The notes under the pieces were generated by a model. That model was not told the DNA's origin. It did no database searches and was given only the letters and a program-made list of their open reading frames with translations. A stretch of DNA of 64,000 nt from Wuchereria bancrofti (Eukaryota; Nematoda; Chromadorea; Rhabditida; Onchocercidae), in assembly GCA_005281725.1 (NCBI GenBank), contig SSBO01000007.1, positions 5,492,667 through 5,556,666 on the forward strand. The letters run 5' to 3'. The translations under genes and the position numbers were made by a program. This document shows positions 23,493-37,700 of the stretch, one piece after another (the stretch's first letter is position 1; every line of letters begins with the position of its first letter).

Positions 23493-26400
23493 ATGTCACT
23501 GAACTGTTCGGATCCTCGGTCGCATCCGCGGGCAATATTAACCTCCATGCACTATTTTACATTCATTTGTTATTCCATTTGTTTCTGCATCGCATTTATT
23601 GGTAATGGCACAATGTTCCTTATTTTGATCAGGTACGTCGGTGTGTTCCACGTTGCACGTAAGTTAATTGTCACCGTTTTCGAACAACCACCTTAATATA
23701 GATACTTTTTAGGAATCAACGTGTCAAAGTTCGCCGAGTACATACGTTATTGTTACATATGAATATTGCACATCTTATTGTTACATTAATTTATATGCCG
23801 AAAGAAGTAATACATAGCATAACAGTTGCATGGTGGGGCAGTGATTTCGTTAGTTTTTTGGTTTTAAGGTTTTAAAATCTGATAAAAATTGAAAATGACC
23901 TATTTATGTTGCCGTGAATATCGCTCTTGCCAATAATGCCAAAATCAGCAAACGCTTTTTATTGTACAGAGACTGAACAAATAGTACTTCATGATCTACC
24001 ACTTTCAAAGAATGACAAACGAATATTATTTATTTAGCCTTGGATCAAATTAAGCGTTAAAATTTACGTTAGAAACTTTACCAAATAAAATGACAAAAAG
24101 TAAGTGATGAATACCATCTTTACACCTCGCAAAAATATAAAGCGGTAATTACAACGTTGCAGTTATGTAGAATATGCAAATTTTTTGATAACTTTGGCAA
24201 CAGTTTAGCGGCTAATATGTTGATATGCATAAGTCTTGATCGATTTTATTCAATATTTTCGCCGTTGTATACACTAAATGCTAAAAAATCGGTACAAAGG
24301 ATGATTGCTATCGCCTGGATTGTCAGTTTCTTGATAAGTATTCCAGCGGTATGGTCTTACAAGTAATCTAAATTGAATTAGCTAATCCTTTAAAATGGAT
24401 TCGATTTTATTTTACTCAATTAAAACAACACTGTAACATTTTTGAAAAAGGCGAAATTACTTTCCTCAATTTCCTAACTCAAACAAAATTTAATTAAAAT
24501 CTTTCTTTTTTTTAATTTTCTTTAATTAAATTAAAGTAACAAATTTTATAAAAGAATGCTCCGCATCCTCTATTTCAGGCTGCTTTATTTCGTACGTCAT
24601 CCCATCCATGCGCAAAATGGTTTATACAATGTGTGTCAGGTGATTTCGTTGGCGCTGTATCACATGATGTTGTTTTTGCTTATACCATAGCTAATCTTAC
24701 ACAGGTTTGCAGTTAGGAGACCACATAACGTTTCAGATTTTATGATTGAGAAATGTACAACTCTTTCCTATAGTGAATCTTTGCAAGTTGCAGAAAAAAC
24801 TAAATAGCAATCAAAGAATACTTTTCCTTCACAGGTTGACATTAAATAAATATTACACTATTGTTCGGCAAGTTATTCAATAATAATTACTTCAGTTCAT
24901 TACAATTCAAATGTTCTGGTCTAATGCTGTTTGATTTGTCGATTCAAATGCACTCCAATCTTGAGTATTGATACTGGATTTAAATGCACATCTTAAATTG
25001 ACAAAGGCACTTAGCTTGTCTCACTAGACATTCTCATAATCCACGAACATATGCCAAAAAATGAAGTGTTTTTGTGATAAAAAAAGAAATGAGATATTGA
25101 AAGGAAGAAATTTTCACTTAAAATTCAGAATAAGTTAAGTTATTTAAAATAAGCTTAGTAAAAGTAATAACTTGTAGTTAGACTATTTTTACTCTTTTAA
25201 ATTAACACTAAAAGCGTTCGATTATCTGACTCATTGTTCCCATACGTAAACGAATATAATTTCCATTCATGAATGATTCATTCATATCACCTGCTAATTT
25301 TTAGGCATTATATAACTTATTGTTGAAGAAAAGCTTCCTGAAAAAAGAAAAATACTTACCATTTATAAATATCATTAGAGAAGGAAGATTCTTCACTGGG
25401 AAAAAGTGCAAAAGAGAAATCTCTGTTACTTGAGCGACAGTAGAAATTTTTCAGCACCAATAATTAACACGCAGTTTATGAGATCGCATCTGAATTTTAA
25501 ATAATCATCTAATTGATATTTATGCATTTTGATTTGCTTAATTCATTTATTTTGTCTTCGGTATTTTATAAATATGCTACTATTATATTGACTTTATCAT
25601 TTCAGTTTATTTGAACTCATTTCAACCTAATCTAAATTGGCTGACTCATTCAAATTATTTCTCTTTAATTCTAATTTTTTATTTTCAGGTTTCCCTATTG
25701 CCGCTTATAATAACGGTTATTTGTTACTCGTTCATACTATATAAAATCTCTTCCAAAAATGAAGCTAAAGTGCTGAGAGCCCGACAAGTGAATTCGTCAA
25801 GTGAATTATTGTGATTTGAAAATTTATGAGAACAAATATACTGCTACTGCAAAATATTGTTAAATGTGACTTCCATGTGGTCATTTCTGATCATTGTATC
25901 ATCAATCAAACATATAGTTTGTAAGTAGTCAAGTCAAGAAAGGCTGACTGCAGTTTTTCTGGTTGAAGATAGTTTGTGATCTTTTTATTTTATAGAGAAA
26001 TTGGACTATCATATCCTTTCAGCAACTCTTCTGACCATCTGTAGTATTTTGAGTATTCAGTGACCACATAAAAGTAACATATTTGGTAGGCTTTAGTTGT
26101 TATCTATCTTACTTTTTTTCGTTTTTCCTTTAAATTTCTAAGAAAAAGAATTATAGAATTAAGTTTTATTGGTATTTCAACAACGAAGCTACGAAGTTCT
26201 GGTGAGACTTATACACGTGCCAAGAGTAAAACATTGAAGATGACATTTGTCGTGGTATCTGCATTTCTGTTGTGTTGGACACCTTATGCAGTTGCTTCAT
26301 TGGTTCATTTCACTATAAAACCAAGGTTAACTATCATTTTTTTAATTAGATGCTAAAAGCGAACTCTTCTACTTGAAGTATCATAAAGTTAAATCATGAA

Positions 26401-26845
26401 TCAGCTATATTGCAGTATTTATAATCTTTCAAAAAAAAAAAAAAAAAAGGAAAAGATTAAGCCTGCAATGTTTACTGTAGGGCATTTTAAAAATTCATTT
26501 TCAGAAATTTTCCTTAAAAATTTTTTGAAACTTTATTTGAAAAAACCCATTGGCTGATAGTTATTGCAGAAAATAAATTAAAGAAATATAAACAAAGGAC
26601 ATTTCAGTCCTATACCGGCTATTATTCGGAAATTGCTATACACATTCGCCGTATTTAATTCTGCAATTTCGCCATATCTTTATGGTTATTTTTCATTTGA
26701 TCTAAAGAGGGAATTATTATTGCTGGTTAAATGTTCCAATACGGATGCATTCGAGAGAGTACCAGTTATCGTTGCTAATTCTGCAGTACCTAAGTATGAT
26801 TATTCTACAAATTCAAATGTATCAGTTATTCCTTTACTGGTCTGA
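23493..26845 (+). CDS. GnRH/AKH-receptor-like (GNRR family) G protein-coupled receptor
   Basis: This is a seven-helix rhodopsin-type receptor at the plasma membrane, by family expected to bind a small neuropeptide. Seven exons join in phase: 23493-23632, 23713-23848, 24163-24348, 24579-24704, 25689-25787, 26189-26325 and 26608-26845, giving 353 aa. TM1 has the GN motif (residues 37-38). TM2 reads NIAHLIVTLIYMPKEVIH and is followed by VAWWGSD. The TM3 start has the disulphide Cys (LCRICKFFD). DRF replaces DRY at 118-120 (SLDRFYSIFSPLY). TM6 has FLLCWTPYAV, and TM7 has NSAISPYLYGY, an NSxxSPYLY variant. The MPKE/WWG and SLDRFYS patterns are typical of nematode GnRH/AKH-type receptors. The second extracellular loop keeps HP...QCVS. 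The exon 5/6 junction (CAA|GTGAAT to ACGAAG|CTA) is the least certain. The C-terminal tail after TM7 is moderate in length. A poly(A) signal AATAAA occurs at 27337-27342. Another peptide-GPCR subclass cannot be excluded. Confidence 0.85.
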
Positions 26846-28415
26846 CAATGATGCTTGAGTGAAGTAGATCAGATATAATGCAGATACCCTTACTGAAAAA
26901 GCATAATCGATGAAATCGGATAGTTGATGCGCATAATTTTGCGTAATAATAAGATATGTTGTGTTCGGGAGAGGAAGTTTGAACAGATTTCCATTGCACT
27001 GACCTTTTTCTAGTATTAACAAATTATTATCAACAGTTCTTTTCCTTGTTGTGACTTTCACTATACTTTTTTGACGATATGGCTGGCTGGTTTTTGAAAA
27101 AAAATTTGAATGGAACTTTGGAGAGGACCGTTTTTTTTAACTGAAGAATCTCTCCCGCACATCTGTTAGATTTGCCAGCTTTTGTCATTTTGTCATATAA
27201 AGTAGTTCGAGGAAACTGATAACTTGTTGGATTTGATAATATTTTCAAGAGAATTGAATTTCAGGAGAAGATTGCTGACGCAAGCAACTAATTCATTTCA
27301 GCATTCATGTGATGATCAACGACTTTTAGTTTCAAAAATAAAAGAAAAAAGGTTTACTACAAGCAGAAGAAGTTCAACCACAAAGAATTATTGAGGATTT
27401 GAAGTCCATTCCGGATCCTGAACTGTTGCTTTAATACAACATGATGTCAACAATTTTGTTTCTCTGCTTAATTTGTAAACACTTCCATAGAAAAAATTTT
27501 ATTTGACTCTAAAAGATACATAGTGAAAATAATTAACTGAATCCAGCGGTTCTGTCATGTGTAATTAATAAGTTGACCAAGTTACCTGTTCATCTCCAGG
27601 TAAACTACATGTTTTGCAAGAGCAGCTAGGATATTCTATAAATAAATGCACTGATTCTATGATTTCATACTTTCCGTGCAACTCGACTGTCACTGTTACT
27701 TTTAGTTGGACCTATTGTACCTTCACTTCCTTTTCTTTTAAGTTAAGAAAATTCAATTTCCTAGGAATAATTTTCTAGTCACTTAATTTCAATCATTTCT
27801 TGATATATATAGGAACAAGAAATACAACTGCATAAATGTAAGAAATAAAATTTAAAATAATAATGATAATAGACTTGATGACTTCGAACTTTGGATGCAT
27901 TAAAAAAAAGTTTTTTTTTTTTGTTAATGAATAAAGATAAAACGAGGAACTATACGTAAATTTTGTTTTGGTATCAGAAGTTACGATATAATTCTTTCTA
28001 CCATTACAAAAAAGAAAACTGAAATTACTGAAGTACTGTTGAAGAGAACTTCGTTAATTTAGTTTATGGAGAAATTATCATTCAGTACTGACACTGTCAT
28101 GTGTTGTATTAATATTTGAATTATTAAACTTTTACTGAAATAGGAAAAGGATTTCAGCAGGCTGCATCACGCCTCTTGGTGAGATGTTCTACTAAGATGA
28201 AGAGAAACCCTTCACTATTGTTACTTTTTGTATTTCATTTCTGAAATATCTTCGTATAATAAAATGACTTATTGCTGGAAGAATAGCATCCCAAAGCTTT
28301 CAGTAACATTTGCACACAATTTTATTCATATGATAGAATATGTCACAGGGAATGCTCCAAGCTTAAGTGACTATTGACACAACCAATAGTTTTCCACAAT
28401 TCGAAAAAAATAAAA
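26846..28415. other. Convergent intergenic region between the GPCR and forkhead genes
   Basis: The 3' ends of the two genes face each other here. AATAAA signals lie at 27337-27342 (+) for the GPCR and at 28326-28321 (-) for the forkhead gene. I see no coding exon. Confidence 0.5.
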
Positions 28416-29755
28416 TCATGAGTTCTGATGTGGTGATGGTAAATTTGCATAGTGATTATAGAGCTGTGAAGAAGTGCCGAACTGTGACAAGTTAACTTGC
28501 TGCTGTTGTTCGTTGACAAACATATCTGGATCACCAGATAAATCACTTGGTATCATAACCATTGGACAACCTTCCGTATAATCAGTTTGTTGCTGTTGTG
28601 CAATTGTTTGCATGTTATCATACGCAGCATAGCTGTTCACTGCTGATGAAGCTAGTCCATAACTATTTGGCCATTGATTTGCATATTCGTAATGAGGCCA
28701 GAATGCATTGGCCGTATATTGAGACAGACAGTTCTGTTGCTGTGTAACGAAATGTGTCCCATCAACGGCAACCATATTGTTGCTAATAGGCACGGTATTG
28801 GCTTCGACAAAAATCGGTTCTAACTGAAATACTAGACTGATGCGGAAAATCCAGCAGACACTTCGTTAAGAATTGGGTACAACCAAGTTTGAAAATAAAG
28901 TTTAGGACTAGAAAAAGATTCTTCGATCTTTCGGCTTGCAGAGAGTCTGGGTAATGATAGATTAATTGGCATACCTGTTCATTTGGATAATCGCAATTTC
29001 GTACACGAGCTTTATAACCTCGTGGTCGCCTTCGATACGAACCTTCTTCAAAGAGAAATTCACAATTCTGATCGATCGTCCACTGATGTCCTTTACCACT
29101 TCGGCCGCCCGAACTTTTTGGTAATTTTATGAAACACTCATTGAGTGACAAGTTATGTCTAATAGAATTCTTCCAACCATTATATTCTCCTGAAAATTTG
29201 ATGAATAAGTACCACTAACGAGAGATGTCATTGAATGAGTAAAAGATACTTGATTAAAACATTGGGTGATGAATTAGGAAAATGAATGATATTACAGATT
29301 TTTAATCTAATTTAGATTTTTCGGGAAAATTTTTTTTCGATGTTGTTCAATAAAGCTTAGTAATTTTTTGAAGGATTAAGATTTCTAAGCAAAATATCCA
29401 ATTTCCTCTAGCAAGATAATTAGGTGATCGAGATCATTGTGTCAGATTAACTCAAATAATGAAATACACCTCTGAAAAAGTCGAAATTACTCTGAAGGAA
29501 AGCGTAAATCTCAGTAAGTGTTGCTTTCCGGTCCGGTTTTGCGTGTATTGCCATAGCGATGAGAGCAATGTAAGAATACGGCGGTTTCTCCTGCCGTTTA
29601 CCGCTCCGCCGTCGACAAACCACACTTTTTTCATCTTCATCTTCACTTTTAAATTGTAAAGGACCGAGTGAATTGGAGATTGGGTCACTATAAATATATA
29701 CGCATAAATCATTTTGAAAGTGACAAAAGGAAGACCGATTTTGAGATCTGTTCAT
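28416..29755 (-). CDS. Forkhead transcription factor, FoxF/LET-381-like
   Basis: This is a nuclear winged-helix DNA-binding factor. Three exons join in phase: 29755-29470, 29189-28975 and 28823-28416, giving 302 aa. The forkhead domain spans about residues 57-150. It starts [15 protein letters not shown], has recognition helix [16 protein letters not shown], and ends in wing 2 with [15 protein letters not shown]. The FEEGSxRRRPRG wing is characteristic of FoxF. In nematodes that is LET-381, which acts in mesoderm and coelomocyte fate, glia and muscle lineages; this role is taken from the family. An acidic stretch (SEDEDE) precedes the domain. The C-terminal 135 residues are Asn/Gln/Tyr-rich, with QQQ runs, and resemble an activation domain. 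The start at 29755 is the first ATG of the open frame. An acceptor-like TTTATAG just inside the exon (about 29693) means an upstream first exon is possible. Poly(A) signal AATAAA is at 28326-28321 (-). Confidence 0.88.
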
Positions 29756-32700
29756 TTTCCACTTCTGATTTTGATAAAGCTTGAACTTCGAATGCAGAAA
29801 ATTCAAAGTTTAGAAAGGTTAATTAAAATGGGATGTATGTCTTTGGTACAGGAATAATTTCATGCAACAAGTTTATGATTTCTTATCATCCAAAATCTCT
29901 GCTTACTAGCTGAATTAAAATAAATAGCATTTGGCTATGGACAAATTAATTGATAGTTTCCAAAAGTATTCAAAAAGACTGGTTGAAATTATTAAAATGT
30001 AAAATGCAATTTCGGAATCGTTGTTCTTTGAGGGAAGTGTCAGTAATAAATTTAGATAAATAAATATATTTATTATTCTGAAACATAAATTGTTTAAATA
30101 GAATAAAGTTCATATTATCAGATCAATTAAAATATTTGATTAAGCTTTTAAGAAGAGTTGAGAGTTGCATTACTTTAATATCCGAAATTCCAAGAAAGTG
30201 AAAGTAGCTTAAAAAGTGCTTTTGTGGAAATGAGAATGACACTGTTAGGAAACCTAAACAGTTTATCATAAATTGGGAAATAAACACAATTTGAGTTAGA
30301 GACTTATATACAAACATGGCTCAAAGGACCACCCATACGTATGCAATCAGCACAGAAGACCTAAACAATATGCGCTTCTGTGTAAATAAATACGTACTTT
30401 TGAGCTACATATCTTACCTCGTAGAAGAGTGTTGCTGAGGATGGGATGAAAGTTTCAATTCTGTTTTTAGTAGGAAAGTTTGTGACTGTTGAGCCATAGA
30501 AAAGATATGAGTTGAGCTGATGCAAAGAATGATCCAAAGAGTTGAATGATTGGAAGTGGCTGGTGATAGTTTAGTTTATGTGAATGTTAGCATGCTGTAA
30601 CTGAAAACTAATCTCACTGGTATTATGGTAGCTTATGGAGAAGCATTGCAAAGGGAGAAATAGATTGAGAGAGAAATGGAGTGTGAATGGTTTAGAAGTG
30701 AACGAGACAAGAGAGAGGGAGAGATTTCGTAGGGTCTGCCGAAATTTCTTCTTCAGCTTTTACCATCCACCGTATCGCTTCGCTTTCTTGCTATATGTTC
30801 TTCACATAAATCCTAGTTTGGATTACGGTCTTCCAAAATTCACTTTCAATTAATCCAGAAATTCTTTTAATCAATTTCTACTCAGTCCATGGTCTTTTCC
30901 AGAATCACATATAATTTGATATCCAAAAACCGCCATAGTCGAGTGTGAAAAGCGCTGTATGATGCTTCAGAGCATGCGGTAATTCGAAACCATACGACAA
31001 AGGTGCTGCTATCTGTTGCCAAATAATGCTGAAAGATTAAATGTCATTGATGGTCATCAGCATAGTTAGACCTCTCTGGTGGTGTGTTAACTTACGTTAA
31101 GCTTCCATTGCCCAGAAATACATTACTATTCTATCAGAAATGACCATCTCGAGACATATGTTAATGAGGAGCAATGGAAAGAAATGCCATACTTCTTTCT
31201 AGCTTAAAAAGTTATTCATAAATTTGACATTTTCCAAATAATAAGTATCTATTATGCTTAAACTAAATTTATGGATACCGTGAAAGTAATGTCCTGTATA
31301 ATTCCTGGCTAATGAACTTTTTGAATGTTAGAACCCAACGAAGAAAATTTGACTAAATTATTCTAGACCAGAAATAATTTTAACTTTCATCTTTTACCAA
31401 TATCGTAATCGAAATTTAAAATGAAATTACTTTCTTTGATCAGCGACTTTCACACTTTTATCGAAGATGCAGTTAAATGGTAAGAGAAAAACATAAGAAA
31501 GCAAATTCTACCATATTTATGAAAGATCTCTTGTTTATTTATCACTTTTGAAGATCAAGCCGATAGCTGAACGATGAGAATATAATGTATTAGAATTTAA
31601 TTTTTTAATTAAACACTTTATTTTCTTCTTTAATTTTACTGTTGAATATTTTTTATCTTATTACAAAATTTTCTTTTATGAACAATTCTTAATAAAATTT
31701 TAATACCAATTTAAAATTTATGTAGTATTAATTTTTTTGTCGTACTATTGACAGTAACAAAAGATTATAGTTCACCACAAAAATTTTGAATATTTCTGTG
31801 TAAAGTGTTATAATAGTGATAGCGACAATAAATGATAGTAACAATGATTTACGGTTTCAATTTGCATCTCATCGAAGCATACTCCATGTAAAATTTAAAT
31901 TTCCGAAGTATCATTCTTATATTGATGTCATATCCGTACTTACTTTATTCACATTAACTCTTAATTCGCTTACTGAACTATAAGCTAACAGACTTTTGCA
32001 TCATTTAGTTTATTCGCAAATAACAGTGACATAGTAAGCAAAGAAACTGGTAATTATTGCATGATTGTATGTTGGCAGGTGGCAGCAAATCATTTCAGCT
32101 GTAGAAACTTGATAGACATTGTGGAATAAATAAACATTTCATCTTTATTAACAATATTTAATCAAAATATGTAATTAAATTTAGTTGCTCATAGGTATTA
32201 TCTCATAAATTACACACCTTTCAATTATCCTTGGGTAATAATTATGATCTATAATTTAGCAGTTTCATTGTAACAAGCTTTCAGTAATCTTATTTTAGAT
32301 ATTTTTTTGATTTTTCTTTTTCATAGCTAAAATTTGTCACCAAATGATAGTATGAATATGGAAATGTATTAATAATAATATGTTACTTGTTAGTAAATTA
32401 GGTCTACTTGCTAGTAGACCCAATTCAAGTGAAGTAAAGCAGAGGTATAATGATGTAAGCATAAAGTGATCGCAGGATTATCGCATTGACATCCAAAGTT
32501 TGATATTATTAATCTTTGCTACAAAAATCATAGTACGTAGCACATTATCTTCTCTGAATTGCATCCTTCGTTTCATTAATTTTATATGTATTATATATAT
32601 ATATAAAATATGTATCCTTAAAAGTATTTACTCATTATTAGTTTGCTGGTATAGCAATATCTGGTCAACCTTTCAACGGAGTCTAATTAGCATGTTACAA

Positions 32701-34776
32701 AGTGCGCTCAATCGCTTCCATCGCGTAAAATGGCGCATATTGCCAAGCTTCATGAAATCATTATCCATCGCAGTGAGCAATAATGTCAGAATTTAACATT
32801 TAATCTGTAGTATGAAATTTCTATCTCTTAGCTGTTGGATGTTGAAAACATTTGTTTCCATAGGAACGTTAATGAGCAATAAGGACGTATATGTGTTTAT
32901 ATGCGTGTCTATATATATATAAGTTAGCTTACTCTTCCGTCCAGTAATAGAGAATCTTTAGCTTCAATCCGGAAGGATGTGACGCTGAAATTTAGCAAAT
33001 GATTAAAGTAGAAGGTTCTCGCCATTTAACTTTCAAAAAACCTCCAATTTTTCAAGCTTATTTAGCACTTTCGTTTCAAGAGAAGATTAATTTACAATTC
33101 ATTTTTTTTTCTTTGCTATATATATATGTCAATGATGATATGAAAGTTCAGACCTAAAAGATTGATAGTTTTGCTGTAAACAAACCTGAAATAATAATAA
33201 GTTTTCTAATTGCTAACGTTTCCTTTTCCTACTGTGTTTTTATTGTAATTTTTTTTTTCAACTGTTTTAATAATAGTGAGCATTGCTAAGGAAGACGTTA
33301 GTTTGTTGCAATCGTAATTATCACTTTGACCATTTTTATTGATATATGCAAAAGTTTATTTAAAATAAATAAAAATGTATCGATTAATTAGGATGAAATA
33401 CTTCGTTGAAAGAGAGAAGAAAGATAAGAGAGATAAATCACAAATAGTTTCAACAACAGTTGACATAAAAATAAAACAAAGCCTTAATTGTACTTCCAAC
33501 GACCGTTAAAAATGAAATGATTTTGAATGAAAGAAATAACTGAATAATATGAATTGAATAAGCAAACAAGAAATGATCAGCATATTTCACCAATGGAATC
33601 AGCAGCAAGAAATTAATTAAGAATAATAAATTAAATAATGGAAATATACTGACAGAGAAACAATGATATGAAACACACTTTTGTAGTAATAGATTGTAAA
33701 AATATTGGTAAATTAGCTGATTCAAAAGATCAATAAATGGGTTTCAAAAGTAGAATATGTTAGATTGATCAGCCTAACATTTATTTTATATATGTAATTG
33801 ATTTAGAATTTATGCTATGAACAACGGAGACTGTAATTTTATTTCTAATTATTTACAATTCTCAATCCATTAACTTTTCGAAATATACAATTACTCTTTC
33901 TCTATGATTATCATACTTCAGTAAATTTGATGATTGCTTTCTTATCAGTCCAATCGTGAAAAAATTATTTGCGACTAGCACCACATTGGGCAAGTTGTGC
34001 TATCGAGCGCAGAAAGTATGGCATCGGTTTTTTTAAAGGCCTAGGATTCATATCAGATAATTGATGAATAAATGAACTTACGGTGAGTTCATTTATAGGT
34101 TGATATGATGCGAATAATTTTTTGATTAGTCCAATATCACTGTTTTTGATTTCACGTAACAGTGTTCCGAGTTGATTTCAGTGCTTTTCAATTCTAAATT
34201 TCTTATTTGTTCCAATAGATGTATTTTTGTGCATTGCTATACTACCAAATTCTTGATCTGTACTCATTCTTTTATTTATTTGGCTATCATTCTTTAAACA
34301 AATTCTTTAAACAATTACTTTAAACAATTACTTTAACAAGTTAACCCGAATTATATCTCAAAGCATATTTGTAAAATTTAGTTTTGTTTTCGTTGTTTTC
34401 TACTGACTTATTTTATTTGTTATTTGTTTATTGTTTTCTACCAAATTCATTCCATGTTTGATTTTCTTTAAATGATATTTCGAATCATTCATTTCATTTA
34501 AACAAATAGTTTTTCTTCCGTTTTAATAAATCAATTCCTTGTTATTACAACATTTTTGATTTGATTTGTTTCTCATTCAAAGATATTCTCATTTCAAGAA
34601 TTTCACTATAGAATTTTTTCTTGTATTTAATTCTTATCCCTTCTCCTTTATTAATCCTTGCGTTTTAAGCAATGCAATTTTCCAAATTATGCAAATTTCA
34701 GAACATTCAGACAAATATGCGTGCAATGCTTGGTAAAGCTATTATAATTATTTTAAACTAAGCAAGGAAAAAGAAA
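29756..34776. other. Shared upstream region between divergent forkhead and DCX-PLAT genes
   Basis: About 5 kb of AT-rich DNA with no recognisable gene. A short, less AT-rich patch occurs at about 32640-32800. TA-dinucleotide tracts lie near 32590-32605 and 33118-33128, and a short tandem repeat of CTTTAAACAATTA units lies at 34291-34337. Promoters of both flanking genes are expected here, but I cannot point to individual sites. Confidence 0.45.
34291..34337. repeat. Short tandem repeat (CTTTAAACAA units)
   Basis: Three to four imperfect copies of a 13-15 base unit just upstream of the DCX-PLAT gene. Confidence 0.7.
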
Positions 34777-37700
34777 ATGAGTGATCCAGACAACGGGGAT
34801 ACAACGCTACTTTGGGTCAGTAGTCTTTCATGATTAAAAAAAGTTCAACATTCAAAAACAAACAACAGCGAGGAGAAATTTATTTGTTTTCCCTCTGTAC
34901 AGCTTGATATACACCGATGCATCATAACTTAAACTTTTTATTTATTTTTTTTTTTTTTGCCAAAAACATTTAATTATCTGGAAATCAGGTGAAGCTTGTA
35001 AATTATCTTCTTAACGAATACAAGCAAATGATAAGAATCAGAATTTGAACTTGAACGTTTGAAAAGTAAATTATCTCTTTGGCCACATATGATAGCAATT
35101 TAACACTCAACTTTAGTCTTCATCTCGTTCCACGCTTGATCATCATTCCACTCCTGATATTGTTAATCTTCATGCGTCACCTTCACCATCTAATGTACCC
35201 AGTCTGGCAAACAGACAAATTCAAAATTATCGCAATTCAAATCGATCCTTCACTCGACCATATTCCACTAAAACAGTATTCTTTTACAAGGAAGGCGACA
35301 TTTATTTTGCAGTAAGTTACTCGTATTTTATATCCTAAAAATGGTAATGGCAAGAACTAGCCGAAGCTTTCAAAAAAAGAAAAAAAAAAGGGAACAAAAC
35401 ATCTGACTTCTTGATTTTTCCGAAATTTAGTGAATTATAAATGAGTTTTTGGATTTTGACTGAAAATGAAGATTTTAATTCATTTTGTTTATTGTTTTGA
35501 AGGGACTTCGTGTACCAGTATCAAAAGCTCGATATCGCACTATTGAATCATTATTGGATGACTTGAATAGCAACATTTCGATGCCGTTTGGCGTCCGTCA
35601 TTTAACTACGCCGCGTGGAAAAACAATTATCAAAAATATTGATCAACTACAGCACCATGGACGGTTAGCTATGTTGATAGTGATAATAAACGATTACATT
35701 ATCCCCCGGCTCAATAGCTATACCAGTTTTGTAACTTATAGAACTGAAACAGAATATCGGGAAGGAAAATTGTCAACGTTGACTGGATGGGAATATAAAG
35801 AATAACGAACTTACTGATCACATTGTTCATGCAATTTATCAGTTCATATGCAAATATATGAATATAACTATAGAATTGACAGTCGTGATAAATAAAAAAC
35901 GATAAGCTTAAGATGAATGATGTGCTTAATTGATTTAAATATGAGAATGGAAAAGAGCGCTTGACTAAGGATTAGCATTTGGTTCTAAAAAGATATCAGT
36001 AAAAATTTTAATTTCAAATAGACGGAAAAACAAGGAATAGAATTGTTTTAAGTACCTGCTACATGGTTTTATTAATAGTTTATAACATGGATGGGAATTC
36101 ATTAACCAAAGCACGCAGAAAGGTAAGAGATTAGCAAGTCTACTACTTACTAGTAAACAAAAAGGTGGCATTTCAAGTAAATAGGCATCAAATACATGAC
36201 ACACTACTTATGTAATTACAAAGAAGTATGTACTAAGAAAATGATTTGAAAAGTACGTCCATCCAACAGTTACGTCACGTCATGCCACTCAATCTCTCTT
36301 ATCTTATCATCAAAACTCTTAAAAAATATTACGTATGTATTACAAATATTACGTATATATTGTCATCAAACCAACTGATTATTTTTATTGGTGAATTTAA
36401 AACATGCGTTTCAGATATATAGCATCTTCCTTCAAAACACCACGACCGTTGAATTTATCGATGGTTGAGAAAATTCAGAGAATTCGCCAAGCTAATCGGA
36501 CACATTTGCCTCATTATTATCGAAATAATTGGTTTAATTATCGGAAAGTTAGAATTTCATAAAATGTTTGACACCTCTAATGCACTGAAACCAAAAATTT
36601 CATCAATTGATGCTTCATAGTTAATTTCCTTTTCCAAGAAAAAAGGAAAATTTAGAAATTACTTTGTAGCAAAACAAAAATGGACGTGCAAAGATACCGT
36701 TGAAATTATCATCTGATCCTGCAACATCCAAGCAGGTTCATTTCTTTTCTCATTATTTTTTTTGTAACCAATACTAGTTTTTAATATTTTATAATTTAAA
36801 TTTCAGCTTTGTTTTTTAAAACTTTCAATTTCCTAAAGTATTATTATTGGAAAAACCTTTAGTTTGAAGAGTGATGGATAAAATATTTATTCATATAGTT
36901 AATTAGCTATTAGTGTTCTAATTCATTTTATCGCTCTGACAACTTTACATCAATCATTTTTTCTCTTAATCATATGGCAAGAAAAAGTAATGAATGTAAT
37001 AAATTCAATCATTTATTCTCACTAAAACAAAATTGTTTATTAAAATTTGATCTTGAGTTTAGGTATTTTTTGTCTTAAATGGCAAGCCTTCGCGGATTTA
37101 TCGAACGTTACTGAATCCTCTTCGTCAAAGGACTATCGAATCACTGCTGGAAGAAGTTTCGGAAGGTTTACAGGTGAAATAAAGACTTCTCATTACGAGG
37201 AAAATTGCTTGATATTATACTATTCAATAGTTAATGAAACTTAAGGCACAAGGCGCATATTAATTCAAATTAAATTATCGTATCCATTAGCTGTTAATTT
37301 AAGATTGAAAAACTTGACTTAATAAAGCTTCCTGCAGTATCAAATCTTTTGGAATTCCTAAATCAATCGGATTTTAGATGGCAATTTTCAAACTGTATAC
37401 TTATTCCGGTAAGAGAATTATAAATATGGATGAAATTTTTTTATTAAATGAAACTCGACTACTTGCTGTACCAAGGAATGAGCGACCTATGTTTCGGGAA
37501 AATATATTTCCAATAAGTATACCACAACTACCGCCGATTTCAAAGATGATGTCACCAAGTCTTTTAGGACAGCCTACTATCGGTTAACTTTATATTAAAT
37601 TAAGTTTGTATGTCATATGAAATTCAGATTTCGGTCTTTGAAATTACGTAAAATGCATTTCACATTGCCTTCAAAATATCATTAAATACTTTCCCCCGTA

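Noticed and set aside
29459..29659. Plus-strand frame across the forkhead domain
   Set aside because: Antisense shadow of the forkhead exon.
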